From NCBI RefSeq assembly GCF_014218805.1, contig NZ_JACJUV010000001.1, positions 1,996,501 through 2,060,500 of the forward strand: a stretch of DNA of 64,000 nucleotides, read 5' to 3'. Shown here piece after piece: positions 9,264-18,258 of this stretch; position 1 is the first letter of the stretch; each line of letters opens with the position of its first letter. Position numbers and translations under genes: made by a program. The DNA comes from Teredinibacter franksiae (GTDB taxonomy: Bacteria > Pseudomonadota > Gammaproteobacteria > Pseudomonadales > Cellvibrionaceae). The notes under the pieces were generated by a model. That model saw only the letters and a program-made list of their open reading frames with translations. It had not been told where the DNA came from and ran no database searches.

Positions 9264-10733
9264 TTAAAAAGGTTTTTGAGACGGACGATACACCGCTAGG
9301 TCACGAATACCCTCATCATAGAGGTGTGCAGCGTGCAAATTACTCATCACCCCCTTCTCACAGTAAAGCAGATAGCGCGAACCCGCGTCGAGTTCGGCAT
9401 AGCGAGCACTAAGATTATAGAACGGAATTACAATCACTTGATCCGGCTCGAGCTTGAGTGGCTTCATTTCAATTTCCGCCGGGTGACGAATATCAATAAC
9501 CTTATCGCCAGCCTGCAGCACCTCTACTTCCTCAGCTTGGTATTCGGTCTGCTGTAAATCTTCCATCACCGCATCAATAGGCTGCACCCGCGTTTGCTCT
9601 ATGGCCTGCTCGAAAATGGACATATCAAATTCCGCTTCCTGAGCTACCACCCGCTCACGCTTAACTTTCGAAGACGGCTTTACCGAAATCACGCCGCAGT
9701 ATTCAGGGATATTGGCCGAAAACTCTTCCGCGCCAATTTCCCGAGACAAGCGAATGATTTCAGGCTTGTCCATTACAATTAACGGTCTCAGTACTAGGCG
9801 ATCCGTAACCTCATCGATCACCGCGAGGTTGGGAATAGTCTGACTGGATACCTGTGAAATAGCCTCACCCGTTACCATAGCCGGGTGCTTACCGCGCTCA
9901 GCTATCCTATCGGCGGCGCGCAACATCATCCGCTTGAGCACCACCCCCATATTCGCCGGATCTATTTTTTCCAGAATCTCTGCAACCACACCTTCAAACG
10001 GCACCGTAATAAAGCGAACACGGTGACTGGAGGCATAACGATTCCACAAATAGAATGCAATTTCCTTCACCCCCAGCTCATGCTGCTTTCCCCCTAGGTT
10101 GAAAAAACAATAATGGGTACGCAATCCACGGCGTATCATCATGTAGCTAGCCACCGTTGAATCGAAACCACCGGAAACCAACGAAAGCACATGCTCCTGC
10201 GTTCCCAGCGGAAAACCACCAAGACCACTGTATTTGGCCACAACCATAAAACAGCAGTCATCTTTGATCTCCAGCCTTATGGTGACATCTGGATCTTTGA
10301 GCTTCACCCTCAACGCTTCGGTGTTTTGATTCAAGCCACCACCCACGTAGCGCTCAACTTCGGTGGAGGTAAATTCATGGGTGCCGTTGCGTTTTGCCCG
10401 TACACAAAAGGTTTTCCCTGTCAGTTGTTCACGCCAAATCGGCAGCGCCGCTTCGTAGATATCATGCAGTGACTCAAAGGGGTGCGCACGTACCAGAGAA
10501 AAATTTGCTATACCGGGAATACGGCCGAGCAAGTCGATAAACTGGCCTTCGTACTCTTTAGAGTCATCGGGTACACGAACCTCAATTCGATCCCAGTCTT
10601 GTATGACTTTCGTACCTTCATGAACACGCCGTGCCAGCAGGCGAATATTCTCAGTGAGCTGGCGAGTCCAGCGCTTGCGAACAGGGTTACTCTTAATCGT
10701 TATTTCGGGGAACAGACGAACACTAAAGATCAT
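9264..10733 (-). CDS. thiI: tRNA 4-thiouridine synthase / sulfurtransferase ThiI with rhodanese domain
   Basis: 489 residues. A ferredoxin-like plus THUMP region (about 1-165) is followed by a PP-loop ATPase with SGGFDST at 187-193, a conserved EYCGVIS segment, and a C-terminal rhodanese domain whose active cysteine is Cys458 (LLYCEKGVMS). This is the two-cysteine, rhodanese-fused form found in enterobacteria and relatives. It adenylates U8 of tRNA and delivers persulfide sulfur to make s4U, and it donates sulfur for thiazole synthesis. It is divergent from glnA, with 362 bp between. Confidence 0.95.
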   Translation of the reverse strand: MIFSVRLFPEITIKSNPVRKRWTRQLTENIRLLARRVHEGTKVIQDWDRIEVRVPDDSKEYEGQFIDLLGRIPGIANFSLVRAHPFESLHDIYEAALPIWREQLTGKTFCVRAKRNGTHEFTSTEVERYVGGGLNQNTEALRVKLKDPDVTIRLEIKDDCCFMVVAKYSGLGGFPLGTQEHVLSLVSGGFDSTVASYMMIRRGLRTHYCFFNLGGKQHELGVKEIAFYLWNRYASSHRVRFITVPFEGVVAEILEKIDPANMGVVLKRMMLRAADRIAERGKHPAMVTGEAISQVSSQTIPNLAVIDEVTDRLVLRPLIVMDKPEIIRLSREIGAEEFSANIPEYCGVISVKPSSKVKRERVVAQEAEFDMSIFEQAIEQTRVQPIDAVMEDLQQTEYQAEEVEVLQAGDKVIDIRHPAEIEMKPLKLEPDQVIVIPFYNLSARYAELDAGSRYLLYCEKGVMSNLHAAHLYDEGIRDLAVYRPSQKPF

Positions 10734-10844
10734 GGAACACTTGACCTAATATCTACACAAAAAGGAAGGTGTGAGTATAATGAGCCGCTACTTCACCGCA
10801 AGCCCCACATACTTGGAGCGTTTTTGGTGCAGTACCGCAACAAC

Positions 10845-10859
10845 GCACCATATCAGTGC
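10845..10859. promoter_or_regulatory. NtrC-binding site upstream of glnA
   Basis: GCACCATATCAGTGC closely matches the dyad GCACC-N4-TGGTGC bound by phosphorylated NtrC. It lies about 75 bp upstream of the -24 element, the normal enhancer distance. A half-site TTGGTGC occurs at 10824-10830. Confidence 0.65.
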
Positions 10860-10933
10860 GCCATTCTGCAACAATTTTGCTCACGCTCGCGCTAAGCCAT
10901 TGTTTTTACAGCTCTTGGCTAACGCGGGTATTA

Positions 10934-10948
10934 TGGCACATTAATTGC
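10934..10948 (+). promoter_or_regulatory. Sigma-54 promoter of glnA
   Basis: TGGCAC-ATTAA-TTGC matches the sigma-54 -24/-12 consensus with exact spacing. Transcription would start near 10960, giving a leader of about 135 nt before the glnA ATG. Together with the NtrC site and ntrBC downstream, it explains nitrogen control. Confidence 0.85.
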
Positions 10949-11095
10949 GATTCTAGAGCCACTTAGCCCAGCGCCCAAAATGGACAGCGGCTGGCGCCGG
11001 TATCGTGCGGGGGGCGTTCGGGGTAAACATCTTTTTTTACACCCTTTTTTTCAATAACAACTAGTGGCTAGGGCCATGACTGTGGAGGAATCTCA

Positions 11096-12502
11096 ATGTC
11101 AGAGCAAACTCTGAATCTGATCAAAGAAAATGAAGTTCGCTGGGTAGACCTGCGTTTTACCGATACCAAGGGTAAAGAGCAGCACGTTACCATCCCGTCT
11201 TCCTACGTGGACGAAGACTTTTTTACCACCGGCCAAATGTTTGATGGCTCTTCCATCTCGGGCTGGAAAGGTATTAACGAATCAGACATGATTCTAATGC
11301 CGGACGACACCACATCTCTGCTAGACCCGTTCACCGACGAACCAACCGTAATATTGCGTTGTGACATCGTTGAGCCTTCTACCGGCCAAGGCTACGAGCG
11401 CGATCCTCGCTCTGTTGCCAAGCGCGCAGAAGAGTACTTGAAATCTACTGGCCTTGGCGACACAGCCTTCTTCGGTCCAGAACCAGAATTCTTCGTCTTT
11501 GACGACATTAAGTGGGGCCAGGACATGAGTGGTAGCTTCGTGAAGATTTCTTCCGAAGAAGCCGCATGGTCTACCGGCAACGATTTCAGCGAAGGTAACA
11601 TGGGCCACCGTCCACGTGTTAAAGGCGGCTACTTCCCTGTTCCCCCAGTCGACTCCCTTCACGACATCCGTGCAGCTATGTGTAACGCCATGATGCAGAT
11701 GGGACTGGACGTAGAAGTGCACCACCACGAAGTGGCAACGGCTGGACAGAACGAAATTGGTGTTAGATTCAACACCTTGGTTAAGAAAGCTGACGAAACT
11801 CAGATTCTGAAGTACTGCGTACACAACGTGGCGCACGCTTACGGCAAAACCGCTACCTTTATGCCAAAACCCGTTGTTGGTGACAATGGCTCTGGTATGC
11901 ACTGCCACCAGTCTTTCTGGAAAGATGGCGTAAACCAGTTTGCCGGTGACGGCTATGCTGGCCTGTCTGAAACCGCCCTGTTTTACATTGGCGGTATCAT
12001 CAAGCACGCTAAATCGCTTAACGCCTTCACCAACCCAGGCACCAACTCCTACAAGCGCCTGATCCCTGGCTTCGAAGCACCGGTTATGCTGGCTTACTCT
12101 GCCCGTAACCGCTCTGCATCTATCCGCATTCCCTACGTTGCTTCACCAAAAGGTAAACGTATTGAAGCGCGCTTCCCAGACCCCATTGCCAACCCATACC
12201 TGGCCTTCGCTGCCATGTTGATGGCTGGCCTAGATGGTGTTAAGAACAAGATCCACCCTGGCGATGCTGCAGACAAAGACCTGTACGACCTGCCAAAAGA
12301 AGAAGCAGATGCTATCCCACAAGTTTGTGGCAGCCTCCGTGAAGCACTGTCCAACCTGGACGAAGACCGTGAGTATCTGACTGCCGGTGGCGTATTCACC
12401 GACGACATGATCGACGCTTACATCGAACTGAAAATGGACGATGTACACCGCGTTGAGCACACCACTCACCCGGTTGAGTTCGACCTGTACTACTCTGTAT
12501 AA
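11096..12502 (+). CDS. glnA: Glutamine synthetase type I
   Basis: 468 residues, the standard length of bacterial GSI-beta dodecamers. Visible are the beta-grasp N-domain, PEPEFFVFD near 127-135, the metal-binding [29 protein letters not shown], and the adenylylation loop with Tyr397 (DKDLYDLP). It condenses glutamate and ammonia with ATP. GAGGAAT precedes the ATG. Control is by the sigma-54/NtrC promoter upstream and, given Tyr397, by GlnE adenylylation. A strong terminator follows. Confidence 0.98.
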   Translation: MSEQTLNLIKENEVRWVDLRFTDTKGKEQHVTIPSSYVDEDFFTTGQMFDGSSISGWKGINESDMILMPDDTTSLLDPFTDEPTVILRCDIVEPSTGQGYERDPRSVAKRAEEYLKSTGLGDTAFFGPEPEFFVFDDIKWGQDMSGSFVKISSEEAAWSTGNDFSEGNMGHRPRVKGGYFPVPPVDSLHDIRAAMCNAMMQMGLDVEVHHHEVATAGQNEIGVRFNTLVKKADETQILKYCVHNVAHAYGKTATFMPKPVVGDNGSGMHCHQSFWKDGVNQFAGDGYAGLSETALFYIGGIIKHAKSLNAFTNPGTNSYKRLIPGFEAPVMLAYSARNRSASIRIPYVASPKGKRIEARFPDPIANPYLAFAAMLMAGLDGVKNKIHPGDAADKDLYDLPKEEADAIPQVCGSLREALSNLDEDREYLTAGGVFTDDMIDAYIELKMDDVHRVEHTTHPVEFDLYYSV

Positions 12503-12525
12503 GCAAAGCGCTTAAGCAGACAGAC

Positions 12526-12556
12526 AAAAACCCGGCCTAGTGCCGGGTTTTTTTAT
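12526..12556 (+). terminator. Rho-independent terminator of glnA
   Basis: AAACCCGGC-CTAGT-GCCGGGTTT followed by a run of T. It is 24 bp past the glnA stop and has a strong GC stem. Confidence 0.9.
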
Positions 12557-12634
12557 TCCCACCCTATCGGTTTTATCCCTCGCCAATTCGCGCTAAAGTA
12601 CATTAACGGTATTTCATAACGACGAAAACTATCT

Positions 12635-13174
12635 ATGAACACGCGAACCCAAATTTGGCTCTCTATCATCCTCCTTGCCTGCTTCGCCTCTAACGCTGCG
12701 GCCGAGATATACAAACACGTCGATGAATACGGCAACGTTACCTATACGGATGACCCCCCCACCGCCGACGCAAAAACACTGAAGCTCAAACCCATTAACA
12801 CCACGCCCGCGGTGGAACTCAAACCAACACTAAAACTTAAACCAGAAGAGGAAGAAAAAGCCCAACCTCAGCCGCTGGCTTTACGGTTTGTCAGCCCGGC
12901 AAATAATTACCAAGCAGGCCCAAGCGAACAAACACTCACGGTAATTTTACTAACCAATCATAAATTGCAAGACAGCCAGTTTATTCAACTGCTGATTGAT
13001 GGCACCCCATTCGGTGAACCCGGCAAATCAAATAATTTCAACATTCCTCTGCAGCGAAGCCTTCAGGGCAAGCGTGTTCTTAGCGCCAACGTCATCGATG
13101 CAGCCGGTAACGTTATAACGACCTCGGCAGAAACCCGTACTATTTACGTCATTCGCCCCCCTGTTCGCAAGTAG
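12635..13174 (+). CDS. DUF4124 domain exported protein
   Basis: 179 residues. The signal peptide covers about 1-23 (cleaved after SNAAA). The DUF4124 signature follows directly (EIYKHVDEYGNVTYTDDPP), then a Lys-Pro-rich linker and a beta-rich C-terminal domain about 85-175. DUF4124 proteins are common between glnA and ntrB in gammaproteobacteria; their role is unknown. It is likely periplasmic. Confidence 0.85.
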   Translation: MNTRTQIWLSIILLACFASNAAAEIYKHVDEYGNVTYTDDPPTADAKTLKLKPINTTPAVELKPTLKLKPEEEEKAQPQPLALRFVSPANNYQAGPSEQTLTVILLTNHKLQDSQFIQLLIDGTPFGEPGKSNNFNIPLQRSLQGKRVLSANVIDAAGNVITTSAETRTIYVIRPPVRK

Positions 13175-13483
13175 CGCCACCCTCACCCGCTAAATCTACA
13201 CCACCGAAACGCCCCAGATTGAGGCATAATAACCCCTGATTATTCAGGCACCGCTCATAGTTGGGGCATTTCAATCTATCATGGCCCACAGAGCCACCCA
13301 TACTGGTGCTTCGCCTGCCTCATCACAAGACAACCGGCCTCGCGTGATAAACACTCAACCTGGCGCCAAAACGATCCAAACCCCCACAAAAAGGGCCAAT
13401 TGCCATTGCGATTGATGCAGACTACCCCCTCAGCTCAACGCCTGCTCACAGCAAACACTGCGGCTTAATGCCCACAGTAAAGC

Positions 13484-13498
13484 TGGTTTGTTTATTGC
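13484..13498 (+). promoter_or_regulatory. Weak sigma-54-like element before ntrB
   Basis: TGGTTT-GTTTA-TTGC keeps the invariant GG and GC at the correct spacing but lacks the CAC of the -24 box. It ends 50 bp before the ntrB GTG. The rest of 13175-13548 holds no gene that I can see. Confidence 0.3.
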
Positions 13499-13548
13499 AT
13501 TAAGGCATTAAAACACCCGCTCTTAACTCGGGTATTTGGAAACCAAAC

Positions 13549-14622
13549 GTGACACAAACTCCCTACAGCCAGATTCTCGACAGCCTAATGACAGCCGTTA
13601 TTGTGCTGAATGACGACCTGTCGATTCAGCACATGAATATCTCAGCGGAAATGACCCTGGGCGTCAGTGGCAGTAAGGTTATCGGAAAACCCATCGAGGT
13701 ATTGTTTTCGCCCCACGATGGCACGCCGCAATCACTGGCTGACGCACTGCGCGAAAACACCAATTTTACTAAGCGCAAAGCAACCTGGAAGCTGCACCAT
13801 CAGAAAAGCCTGACCGTGGACTACTCTGTAACGCCTAACGCCGAATCTGGTAACGTAGTTATTGAGGTGCAGCCACTGGACAGGTTACTGCGCATCAGCC
13901 GAGAAGAGGCGATGATTTCTTCGCAGGAAACATCACGCAACCTTGTACGCAGCATGGCGCACGAAATAAAGAACCCGCTGGGCGGAATTCGTGGCGCAGC
14001 GCAATTACTTTCACGCGAACTGAATAATGAAGACCTAGAAGAATACACGCGCATCATCATCGACGAGACCGATCGCCTGCGCGACCTTGTCGATAGAATG
14101 CTGGGCCCGCACAAGGTCAGCCAGCGCGAAGAGATGAATATTCACGAAACGCTAGAGCACGTGATGTCGGTGTTGCGAGCGGAAACCAACGGTTCAATAA
14201 AGCTGGCTCGCGACTACGACCCAAGCATTCCCGACATTGAAGCCGACAAAGCGCAATTAATTCAGGCCACGCTAAACATCGCGCGCAACGCAATGCAGGC
14301 ACTTACAGAAAACAAAGATGAACATAAACCACCACCCGCTATTACATTCACCACACGTATACAGCGACGTTACACCATCGGCCGTAAATATCACCCGCTG
14401 GTAGTAAAAGCTTCAATCACCGACAACGGCCCCGGTATTGCGCCGGATCTGATCGAAGATATTTTCTTCCCAATGATCACAGGCCGCGCTGAAGGTACCG
14501 GGCTTGGCCTAGCCATCGCACAAAATTTGATAAGCCAGCACAACGGCCTTATTGAGTGCGACAGCGTGAAAGGTCGAACAGAATTCATCCTTTATTTACC
14601 ACTGGAAAACCAACATGCATAA
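13549..14622 (+). CDS. ntrB: Nitrogen regulation sensor kinase NtrB (GlnL)
   Basis: 357 residues, GTG start. An N-terminal PAS domain (about 5-110) is followed by the H-box MAHEIKNPLGGIRGAAQLL with His138, an N-box (IARNAMQAL), and G boxes DNGPGIAPD and GTGLGLAIA. It is cytoplasmic with no membrane helix, as expected. It phosphorylates NtrC under nitrogen limitation and is checked by PII. Its stop overlaps the ntrC start by 8 bp, implying translational coupling. Confidence 0.95.
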   Translation: MTQTPYSQILDSLMTAVIVLNDDLSIQHMNISAEMTLGVSGSKVIGKPIEVLFSPHDGTPQSLADALRENTNFTKRKATWKLHHQKSLTVDYSVTPNAESGNVVIEVQPLDRLLRISREEAMISSQETSRNLVRSMAHEIKNPLGGIRGAAQLLSRELNNEDLEEYTRIIIDETDRLRDLVDRMLGPHKVSQREEMNIHETLEHVMSVLRAETNGSIKLARDYDPSIPDIEADKAQLIQATLNIARNAMQALTENKDEHKPPPAITFTTRIQRRYTIGRKYHPLVVKASITDNGPGIAPDLIEDIFFPMITGRAEGTGLGLAIAQNLISQHNGLIECDSVKGRTEFILYLPLENQHA

Positions 14623-16027
14623 GCCAAATTTGGTTTGGATAATCGACGATGACAAATCCATTCGCTGGGTACTAGAAAAGGCCCTGCAGCAGTCTGGTAT
14701 CTCCACCGAAAGCTTTGAAAGCGGAGACAAAGCGCTGACGCAAATTCAGCACTCGCGTCCAGACGCTATTATCAGCGATGTGCGTATGCCCGGCACCGAC
14801 GGCTTAGCTCTGCTCGCAAACCTGAATAAAGCACACCCCAGCTTACCCATTATTATCATGACGGCTCATTCAGATTTGGAAAGCGCGGTGTCGGCCTACC
14901 AGGGTGGCGCTTTCGAATACCTGCCCAAACCTTTCGATGTGGACGAAGCCGTTGCCGTCACCCAGCGCGCACTAGCCCACGCCAGCGAACAACAGGAAGA
15001 TATTGCCGCACCCGAACCGATTATGGACACCGAAATTATTGGTGAAGCGCCGGCCATGCAAGAGGTTTTCCGAGCCATCGGCCGCTTGTCACAATCGAAT
15101 ATTACCGTGCTTATTAACGGTGAGTCGGGTACCGGTAAAGAGCTGGTTGCACGCGCCCTACATCGCCACAGCCCGCGTAAAGACGGCCCTTTTATCGCGC
15201 TAAATATGGCCGCCATCCCCCGAGATTTAATTGAATCTGAACTATTCGGGCACGAGAAAGGCGCCTTTACCGGCGCCGGCGCACAACGCCAAGGGCGCTT
15301 TCAGCAGGCCGACGGTGGAACACTATTCCTTGATGAAATTGGTGATATGCCAGCCGAAACCCAAACTCGCCTACTGCGTGTACTGGCCGACGGCGAGTTT
15401 TATCGCGTTGGTGGCCACACCGCTATTAAAGTAGATGTACGCATCATTGCGGCTACTCATCAAAATCTGGAAAGCCTAGTAGAAGAAAATCGTTTTCGCG
15501 AAGACTTGTTCCACCGGTTAAACGTTATTCGTATTCACCTGCCCAAAATCGCCAACCGGCGTGAAGATATTCCCAAGCTGGCGCAACATTTTTTACATCG
15601 CGCCGCCAAGGAGCTAGACGTAGAAACCAAAATCCTCACGCCTGAAACTGAAGCCTACCTCGCTAATTTAAGCTGGCCCGGCAACGTTCGCCAACTGGAA
15701 AACACCTGCCGCTGGATTACCGTGATGGCCTCCGGTCGTGAAGTGCATGTCCAGGATTTACCGCCAGAGCTGATGGAAGTTAAACGTGCCGAAACCCCCA
15801 GCGGTGACTGGGATAAAGCCCTGCGGCACTGGGCAGATCAGGCCTTGGCTTGCGGTCAAAAAGAAATCCTCTCTGAAGCGGTGCCCACATTCGAACGCGC
15901 GCTCATTGAAACCGCCCTAAAACACACCGCCGGGCGCAAGCGCGATGCCGCCAACCTGCTGGGCTGGGGCCGTAATACCTTAACGCGAAAACTGAAAGAA
16001 TTAGGCATGACGGCTACGGAAGACTAA
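14615..16027 (+). CDS. ntrC: Nitrogen regulator NtrC (GlnG), sigma-54 activator
   Basis: 470 residues. The receiver domain has phospho-acceptor Asp55 (IISDVRMPG). The central AAA+ domain has Walker A GESGTGKE and the sigma-54-contacting GAFTGA loop. The C-terminal Fis-type helix-turn-helix is GRKRDAANLLGWGRNTLTRK. When phosphorylated it would bind the dyad at 10845 and drive glnA from the -24/-12 promoter at 10934. Confidence 0.97.
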   Translation: MHKPNLVWIIDDDKSIRWVLEKALQQSGISTESFESGDKALTQIQHSRPDAIISDVRMPGTDGLALLANLNKAHPSLPIIIMTAHSDLESAVSAYQGGAFEYLPKPFDVDEAVAVTQRALAHASEQQEDIAAPEPIMDTEIIGEAPAMQEVFRAIGRLSQSNITVLINGESGTGKELVARALHRHSPRKDGPFIALNMAAIPRDLIESELFGHEKGAFTGAGAQRQGRFQQADGGTLFLDEIGDMPAETQTRLLRVLADGEFYRVGGHTAIKVDVRIIAATHQNLESLVEENRFREDLFHRLNVIRIHLPKIANRREDIPKLAQHFLHRAAKELDVETKILTPETEAYLANLSWPGNVRQLENTCRWITVMASGREVHVQDLPPELMEVKRAETPSGDWDKALRHWADQALACGQKEILSEAVPTFERALIETALKHTAGRKRDAANLLGWGRNTLTRKLKELGMTATED

Positions 16028-16232
16028 AGAGGCAACACCACTCACGGTCTCGACGCATATGAATGCACCAATGTAGCGCGGGGAAAAATACAATGTGCTG
16101 CGCGGAAAAGTGCACCCTTACTTCGGCTCCGGCATGGCCGAGATTTGAGCCTTAGTTGAGTTCATTCAAATTAAGCGCTGACCGTGCATAGCGTTAGCGC
16201 AAGTAGCTAAAATTATTCCAGAAAGTGGTGCT

Positions 16233-16264
16233 GGCTGCTGTGCATCCATGCACCCGCCGGATAC
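16233..16264. repeat. Solitary partial copy of the 49-bp repeat
   Basis: This stretch keeps the TGCATCCATGCA dyad and CCCGCCGGATAC of the tandem unit found 100 bp downstream. It differs in the first arm (GGCTGCTG instead of GGCTCCTG). The rest of 16028-16361 shows no gene. Confidence 0.7.
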
Positions 16265-16361
16265 AACCGCCATGGATGGCGGAAGTGCAGAAAATGCATC
16301 GCTACACGGACGTAGTAAATTAGAGCAATGCAGGAGCAATTGCCGAGGAGCAATTTTCTGT

Positions 16362-16523
16362 CCGTACATCCTGTACCCCGGCTCCTGTGCATCCATGCAC
16401 CCGCCGGATACCGTACATCCTGTACCCCGGCTCCTGTGCATCCATGCACCCGCCGGATACCGTACATCCTGTACCCCGGCTCCTGTGCATCCATGCACCC
16501 GCCGGATACCGTACATCCTGTAC
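16362..16523. repeat. 49-bp tandem repeat, about 3.3 copies
   Basis: Identical units begin at 16362, 16411, 16460 and (partial) 16509. Each unit holds three nested dyads: GTACATCCTGTAC, CCGG...CCGG, and TGCAT-CC-ATGCA. The unit length is not a multiple of three, so open frames through it on both strands change frame at each copy and are unlikely to be genes. It ends 11 bp from the stop of the His-rich protein gene and lies between two convergent genes (ntrC and that gene). Confidence 0.9.
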
Positions 16524-16534
16524 ATAACACCCAT

Positions 16535-17035
16535 TTAGAAGCATTTGTAGCTGGGAACCTCTACCCACACCGTTCTATCTCGTCGCTCTTCCACTCGAAA
16601 ACACTGATTCTCATAATCGTCCCAGCGGAAATAAACACTCTGGTTCGCGTTGCTGTAAACCGGTGTTAAACCCAGGTTTACATACCAGCTTACAGTTCTG
16701 TGGGGGGGATGACTGTAGTGAGAGCGGGCGTACTGACGCTTATAATGTTTCGAATGATTGTGGCTCTTACTGTGGGCACGTTCGCCGTGGCCATGACGCT
16801 TTGCTTTATGGCCGCCCTGATGACCGCCACGGCTAGAATACTCGCGCTTTTGCACGCCATGATGCTCCTGTGCAACCCTGCGCTCACCCGCATGCTTTTT
16901 GTGCTGTTTTTTCTGCTTGTGCTGCTTGTGCTGCTCATTTTGCCGATAACTCTCGGCCTGAGCCGGCGCGCTGTAAGCAGCAGAAGCGAATAGAAGAATA
17001 ATGGCCGAAGCCACAATAGAACCGTAAGTATGCAT
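16535..17035 (-). CDS. His/Lys-rich exported protein
   Basis: 166 residues from ATG 17035, preceded by a good AGGAAAG ribosome site. A longer reading from 17116 adds 27 residues with no such site. The signal peptide is about 1-27 (YGSIVASAIILLFASAAYSA). The middle (about 30-110) is extremely rich in His, Lys, Gln and Arg. The C-terminal part (about 115-166) is more ordered, with WYVNLGLTPVYSN and two cysteines near the end. A metal-binding or cell-surface role is possible from composition only. I do not recognise the family. Confidence 0.65.
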   Translation of the reverse strand: MHTYGSIVASAIILLFASAAYSAPAQAESYRQNEQHKQHKQKKQHKKHAGERRVAQEHHGVQKREYSSRGGHQGGHKAKRHGHGERAHSKSHNHSKHYKRQYARSHYSHPPHRTVSWYVNLGLTPVYSNANQSVYFRWDDYENQCFRVEERRDRTVWVEVPSYKCF

Positions 17036-17120
17036 AGATCTTTCCTCGCGTTTTATTAACGACAGGGCCAGTCTATGAAAGTGGGGATGAATCGATCCTG
17101 AATTGATTACACACAAAAAA

Positions 17121-17136
17121 GGGGCTAAAAAGCCCC
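17121..17136 (-). terminator. Terminator of secB
   Basis: GGGGCT-AAAA-AGCCCC. On the minus strand the stem is followed by TTTTTTGTG. It lies 25 bp after the secB stop. Confidence 0.85.
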
Positions 17137-17161
17137 CTGTAAAAACTATGCGATAAGCAAC

Positions 17162-17674
17162 TTACTGGGTTTCGCCAGCCTCTTCTGCCACTTTGGCTTC
17201 AGCCTGAGCCTTGGCTACGGCCTGAGCAAAGAGCGCATCGAAATTAACCGGAGGTAAATTTAGCGGAGGGAAGCCTCCGCGTACAGCTAAGTTATCAATA
17301 GCTTCACGTGCGTATGGGAAAAGTATCTGCGGACAAGCGGAAGTCAGCATATGCTGCAACGGCACGCCGTCCACACCTTTAACTTCAAAAATACCGGCCT
17401 GATGAACCTCAGCAAGGAATGCCGTTTTCTCTTCATCCATCTTCACTGTTACAGTCATTTTTAACACAACTTCAAAATGACCTTCATCGAGACGGTCTAT
17501 CTGGGTGTTTAGATCCTGACTCACCTTTGGCTGCCACTGAGTAGTAAAAGCTTTAGCTCCCTGAGGCGCCTCAAAAGAGAGATCTTTAACGTAAACACGC
17601 TTAATAGAAAATTGTGGCTGTGCTGCGTTTTCGCCGCCAGCGACTTGTTCTGGGGTTTGGTTTTCTTCTGACAT
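17162..17674 (-). CDS. secB: Protein-export chaperone SecB
   Basis: 170 residues. SecB signatures are present: [15 protein letters not shown] at 21-35, the FEV-KMTVTV core strands, and [20 protein letters not shown], the segment that forms the tetramer interface, followed by PVNFDALF. It holds unfolded exported proteins for SecA. It is 58 bp downstream of the rhodanese gene on the same strand. In many relatives grxC lies between the two; no grxC fits in the gap here. Confidence 0.96.
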   Translation of the reverse strand: MSEENQTPEQVAGGENAAQPQFSIKRVYVKDLSFEAPQGAKAFTTQWQPKVSQDLNTQIDRLDEGHFEVVLKMTVTVKMDEEKTAFLAEVHQAGIFEVKGVDGVPLQHMLTSACPQILFPYAREAIDNLAVRGGFPPLNLPPVNFDALFAQAVAKAQAEAKVAEEAGETQ

Positions 17675-17732
17675 GCTAAAGCCTTATATCGTTTTTACTT
17701 TGTTGTGCTATATGATGGTGTTTGGGCTGAAA

Positions 17733-18143
17733 TCAACCTTTAATCACGGGCAAATTCTGGTTTTGCCATTCAACCATGTCACCCTGTAAGCGACTCACGG
17801 TAAAGCCCTTGTCTTTAAGCGTTTTACCTGCGGCGGCGGAACGTTGCCCCATTTTGCACACGACAACCAAGGTCTTACCCCGATGCTTTTCCAGCTCGGT
17901 GTAACGCGTAGCAATTTTAGCGAAAGGGATATTAATCGCTTCGGCAATATGCCCGGCCTTATATTCTTTACTGTCACGCACATCCACCACAACCGCATTA
18001 TCGTCATTTAATAAACGAACAACCTCGTGATGAGTAAGCGCTGCACCGCCTTTGCGGCTTTCAACTATAAAAAAAGCAACAGCCAGCACCGAGAGAATGG
18101 CCACTAACATCCACTGCTCGGTAAGAAATACCATGATGTCCAC
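17733..18143 (-). CDS. yibN: Membrane-anchored rhodanese-like protein (YibN type)
   Basis: 136 residues. One N-terminal membrane helix (about 11-27) precedes a single rhodanese domain with active Cys96 in VVVCKMGQRSA. It probably transfers sulfane sulfur or acts in redox or export quality control at the inner membrane. It lies upstream of secB, the conserved gammaproteobacterial arrangement. Confidence 0.85.
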   Translation of the reverse strand: MDIMVFLTEQWMLVAILSVLAVAFFIVESRKGGAALTHHEVVRLLNDDNAVVVDVRDSKEYKAGHIAEAINIPFAKIATRYTELEKHRGKTLVVVCKMGQRSAAAGKTLKDKGFTVSRLQGDMVEWQNQNLPVIKG

Positions 18144-18206
18144 GAATCAAAACCTGCGTCTAAGTAATGTTGGTGCGCGAGTATACACGATAGCCATTAA
18201 CGAAAC

Positions 18207-18234
18207 AGGCGCAGCAGGCTACCCTGCTGCGCCT
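18207..18234 (-). terminator. Hairpin terminator after gpmA
   Basis: A 12-bp perfect stem, AGGCGCAGCAGG-CTAC-CCTGCTGCGCCT, lies 25 bp past the gpmA stop and before the rhodanese gene. On the minus strand TGTTTCGTT follows, a modest T tract. Confidence 0.7.
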
Positions 18235-18258
18235 TTTCTGTTAACTACCAATACGTTA

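Noticed and set aside
10816..10830. Second NtrC site before glnA
   Set aside because: Only one half (TTGGTGC) matches; the other arm is GAGCG, too far from GCACC to claim a full site.
16233..16523. CRISPR array
   Set aside because: Units abut directly with no unique spacers, and no cas genes lie nearby. The same holds for the TGGATGTCC array at 39617-39717.
16166..16669. Several overlapping open frames on both strands across the 49-bp repeats, with repeated MHPPDT- or GCMDAQ-like peptides
   Set aside because: Frames arise because the repeat lacks stops in some phases; no ribosome sites, and the unit length is not a multiple of three.
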